From Comamonadaceae bacterium (lineage in GTDB: Bacteria > Pseudomonadota > Gammaproteobacteria > Burkholderiales > Burkholderiaceae_C), in assembly GCA_947458305.1 (NCBI GenBank), contig CANGZO010000122.1, positions 1 through 7,012 of the forward strand: 7,012 nucleotides of DNA. The letters are read 5' to 3'. The position numbers were made by a program, and so were the translations under genes. The notes beneath the pieces are model-generated. The model was not told the origin of the DNA. It did not search any database and saw only the letters and a list, made by a program, of their open reading frames with translations. Positions 4,738 to 7,012 of this stretch are shown one piece after another. Positions within the stretch are counted from its first letter, which is position 1. Each line of letters starts with the position of its first letter.

Positions 4738-7012
4738 TTAAGCCGTCACACCCTTCGCGTTCTCCACGTACTCTTCAATCTGGTTGAAGTTCAGGTACTT
4801 GTAGATCGCGGCGCCGTCCTTGTTCACGATACCCATGGCTTCGTGGTACTCCGCCACCGTGGGGATGTGGCCCAGCTTGGACGCAATCGCCGCCAATTCG
4901 GCCGAGGCCAAGAACACGTTGGTGTTCTTGCCCAAGCGGTTGGGGAAGTTGCGGGTGCTGGTGGACACCACCGTGGCGCCTTCGCGCACTTGCGCTTGGT
5001 TGCCCATGCAGAGCGAGCAGCCGGGCATCTCGGTGCGGGCGCCGGCGGCGCCGAAGTTGGCGTAGTGACCTTCCTTGATCAATTCGCTCTCGTCCATCTT
5101 GGTCGGTGGGGCGACCCACAGCTTGACGGGGATGTCGCGGCTGCCGCCGAGCAGCTTGGCGGCTGCGCGGAAGTGGCCGATGTTGGTCATGCATGAACCG
5201 ATGAAGGCTTCGTCGATCTTGGTGCCGGCCACGTCGGACAAGAACTTGGCGTCGTCCGGATCGTTGGGGCAGCACAGGATCGGCTCTTTGATCTCGTTCA
5301 TGTCGATCTCGATGACGTGCGCGTACTCGGCGTCTTTGTCGGCTTCGAGCAGGTTGGGCGAGGCCAACCAAGCTTCGACTTTCTCAATGCGGCGGGCCAA
5401 GGTGCGGGCATCGGCGTAACCGTCGGCGATCATGTTCTTCATGAGCACGATGTTGGACTTCAGGTACTCCTCGACCGGCTCCTTGTTGAGCTTGATCGTG
5501 CAACCTGCAGCTGAACGCTCAGCGGACGCGTCGGACAATTCAAACGCTTGCTCGACCTTGAGGTTGGGCAGGCCTTCGATTTCCAGGATGCGGCCCGAGA
5601 ACTCGTTGATCTTGCCGGACTTGGCAACAGTCAAAAGGCCCTTCTTGATGGCGTACAGAGGGATCGCGTGCACCAAGTCGCGCAGGGTCACACCGGGCTG
5701 CATTTCACCTTTGAAACGCACCAGGATCGACTCGGGCATGTCCAAAGGCATCACGCCGGTGGCGGCACCAAAGGCCACCAAACCGGAGCCCGCGGGGAAG
5801 GAAATGCCGATGGGGAAACGGGTGTGCGAGTCGCCGCCAGTGCCCACAGTGTCGGGCAAGAGCAAACGGTTGAGCCAGCTGTGGATCACGCCGTCACCGG
5901 GACGCAAGGACACGCCACCGCGGTTGCTCATGAAAGCTGGCAATTCGCGGTGCGTCTTCACGTCCACCGACTTGGGGTAAGCCGCGGTGTGGCAGAACGA
6001 CTGCATGACCATGTCGGCCGAGAAGCCCAAGCAAGCCAAGTCTTTCAACTCGTCGCGGGTCATCGGGCCGGTGGTGTCTTGTGAACCCACGGTGGTCATC
6101 TTGGGTTCGCAGTAAGTGCCGGGGCGAACGCCTTGGCCTTCTGGCAAACCAACCGCGCGACCGACCATCTTCTGGGCCAAGGTGAAACCTGCCTTGGTGG
6201 CAGCTGCAGGTGCTGGCAGGCGGAACGCGGTGGAAGCGGGCAGACCCAAGAACTCACGCGCCTTGGCAGTGAGCGAGCGGCCAATGATCAGGTTGATGCG
6301 GCCGCCAGCGCGCACTTCGTCAAACAGCACATCGCTCTTGAGCTGGAAGGTGGTCACGGTCTCGCCGTTCTTCACGATCTTGCCTTCGTAGGGCAAAACG
6401 TCGACCACATCGCCCATGTTCAGGCCGCTCACATCGACTTCGATGGGCAATGCACCGGAGTCTTCTTGGGTGTTGAAGAAGATGGGGGCAATCTTGCCGC
6501 CCAAGGTCACACCGCCAAAGCGCTTGTTGGGCACAAAGGGAATGTCTTCTCCAAAGCCCCAGATGATGCTGTTGGTGGCCGACTTGCGGCTGGAGCCGGT
6601 GCCGACCACGTCGCCCACGTAGGACACCAAGTGGCCTTTTTTCTTGAGCTCTTCGATCATGGCCATGGGGCCACGCTTGCCGTCTTCTTCAGGCTTGAAA
6701 GGTGCGCCTTCGCGGGTGTTTTTCAACATCGCCAGGTAGTGCAGCGGGATGTCGGGGCGGCTCCAGGCATCGGGGGCGGGTGACAAATCGTCGGTGTTGG
6801 TTTCACCGGGCACCTTGAAGACGGTGATGGTGATTTTTTTCTCGACTTCGGGGCGGCTGGTGAACCACTCAGCCTCGGCCCAGCTTTGCATGACTTCTTT
6901 GGCTTTGGCGTTGCCGGCCTTGGCTTTTTCGGCGACGTCGTTGAAGAAGTCGAACATCAGCAATGTTTTCTTCAAGGCTTGAGCGGCTTCAGTGGCTACT
7001 TCGGCATCGTCC
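4738..7012 (-). CDS. acnB: Bifunctional aconitate hydratase 2 / 2-methylisocitrate dehydratase (5' end outside window)
   Basis: AcnB interconverts citrate and isocitrate through cis-aconitate in the TCA cycle, and in many bacteria also handles 2-methylisocitrate in propionate breakdown. The frame stays open to the right edge, giving 757 visible residues; E. coli AcnB has about 865, so roughly 100 from the N-terminal HEAT-like domain are missing. From the first complete visible codon, the swivel domain carries GETNTDDLSPAPDAWSRPD (about 69-87) and GDVVGTGSSRKSATN (133-147). The catalytic domains carry GTGGDSHTRFPIG (390-402) and TSTRNFPNR (684-692). The three 4Fe-4S cysteines are Cys607 in FIGSCMTNIGH and Cys665 and Cys668 in PGCSLCMGNQ, spaced as in E. 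coli (710, 769, 772). The order HEAT-swivel-catalytic is the B type, unlike AcnA. The frame is uninterrupted and ends at TAA. A TTG at 6975 is not the true start, because conserved sequence continues upstream. A gene encoding an apo-aconitase RNA-binding function is known for E. coli AcnB, but nothing here tests it. Confidence 0.98.
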   Translation of the reverse strand, partial: DDAEVATEAAQALKKTLLMFDFFNDVAEKAKAGNAKAKEVMQSWAEAEWFTSRPEVEKKITITVFKVPGETNTDDLSPAPDAWSRPDIPLHYLAMLKNTREGAPFKPEEDGKRGPMAMIEELKKKGHLVSYVGDVVGTGSSRKSATNSIIWGFGEDIPFVPNKRFGGVTLGGKIAPIFFNTQEDSGALPIEVDVSGLNMGDVVDVLPYEGKIVKNGETVTTFQLKSDVLFDEVRAGGRINLIIGRSLTAKAREFLGLPASTAFRLPAPAAATKAGFTLAQKMVGRAVGLPEGQGVRPGTYCEPKMTTVGSQDTTGPMTRDELKDLACLGFSADMVMQSFCHTAAYPKSVDVKTHRELPAFMSNRGGVSLRPGDGVIHSWLNRLLLPDTVGTGGDSHTRFPIGISFPAGSGLVAFGAATGVMPLDMPESILVRFKGEMQPGVTLRDLVHAIPLYAIKKGLLTVAKSGKINEFSGRILEIEGLPNLKVEQAFELSDASAERSAAGCTIKLNKEPVEEYLKSNIVLMKNMIADGYADARTLARRIEKVEAWLASPNLLEADKDAEYAHVIEIDMNEIKEPILCCPNDPDDAKFLSDVAGTKIDEAFIGSCMTNIGHFRAAAKLLGGSRDIPVKLWVAPPTKMDESELIKEGHYANFGAAGARTEMPGCSLCMGNQAQVREGATVVSTSTRNFPNRLGKNTNVFLASAELAAIASKLGHIPTVAEYHEAMGIVNKDGAAIYKYLNFNQIEEYVENAKGVTA

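Noticed and set aside
4386..4787. Plus-strand open frame across the gap between the hydrolase and acnB
   Set aside because: It overlaps both flanking genes, runs through the UUCG hairpin, and has no ribosome-binding site or recognisable sequence.
6973..6975. TTG at 6975 as start of acnB
   Set aside because: The frame continues upstream to the window edge with residues that align to the AcnB HEAT-like region (ending ALKKTLLMFDFF), so this is an internal Leu codon.

Overview
The window looks like a chromosomal segment from a GC-rich betaproteobacterium, most likely a member of the Burkholderiales/Comamonadaceae. This is inferred from the overall base composition, the close match of the aconitase to the proteobacterial AcnB type, and the general style of the proteins. 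It is not a proven assignment. All six recognisable genes lie on the minus strand, so transcription runs from the right end towards position 1. I see no tRNA, rRNA, CRISPR array, insertion sequence or prophage gene.

In the direction of transcription the layout is as follows. (1) 7012-4738: acnB, the bifunctional TCA-cycle aconitase, missing roughly its first hundred residues beyond the window edge. It is followed by a perfect 12-bp hairpin with a UUCG loop. (2) 4540-3578: a metallo-beta-lactamase-fold hydrolase with a twin-arginine signal, resembling methyl parathion hydrolase, closed by a textbook intrinsic terminator. (3) 3412-2417: an aldo/keto reductase, with an inverted repeat about 90 bp upstream that may be an operator. 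(4) 2341-1625: a compact type II toxin-antitoxin operon with a Phd/YefM-type antitoxin followed 3 nt later by a VapC-like PIN-domain ribonuclease. Its promoter overlaps a paired TGTACA palindrome of the kind bound by YefM. (5) 1563-364: a class A FAD-dependent aromatic-ring hydroxylase of the salicylate/6-hydroxynicotinate hydroxylase type. (6) 275-1: the N-terminus of an exported lytic murein transglycosylase (MltB family), cut by the window edge.

The genes do not form one pathway. acnB, the hydrolase and the reductase appear to be separate transcription units, since a hairpin or terminator lies between each pair. The toxin-antitoxin pair has its own promoter, and no terminator is visible between it, the monooxygenase and the transglycosylase, so read-through from the toxin-antitoxin promoter into the monooxygenase is possible. 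The only local system with several interlocking parts is the toxin-antitoxin module. It is of a known kind, and its most informative detail is the operator geometry. I found no convincing evidence of a wholly new system here.
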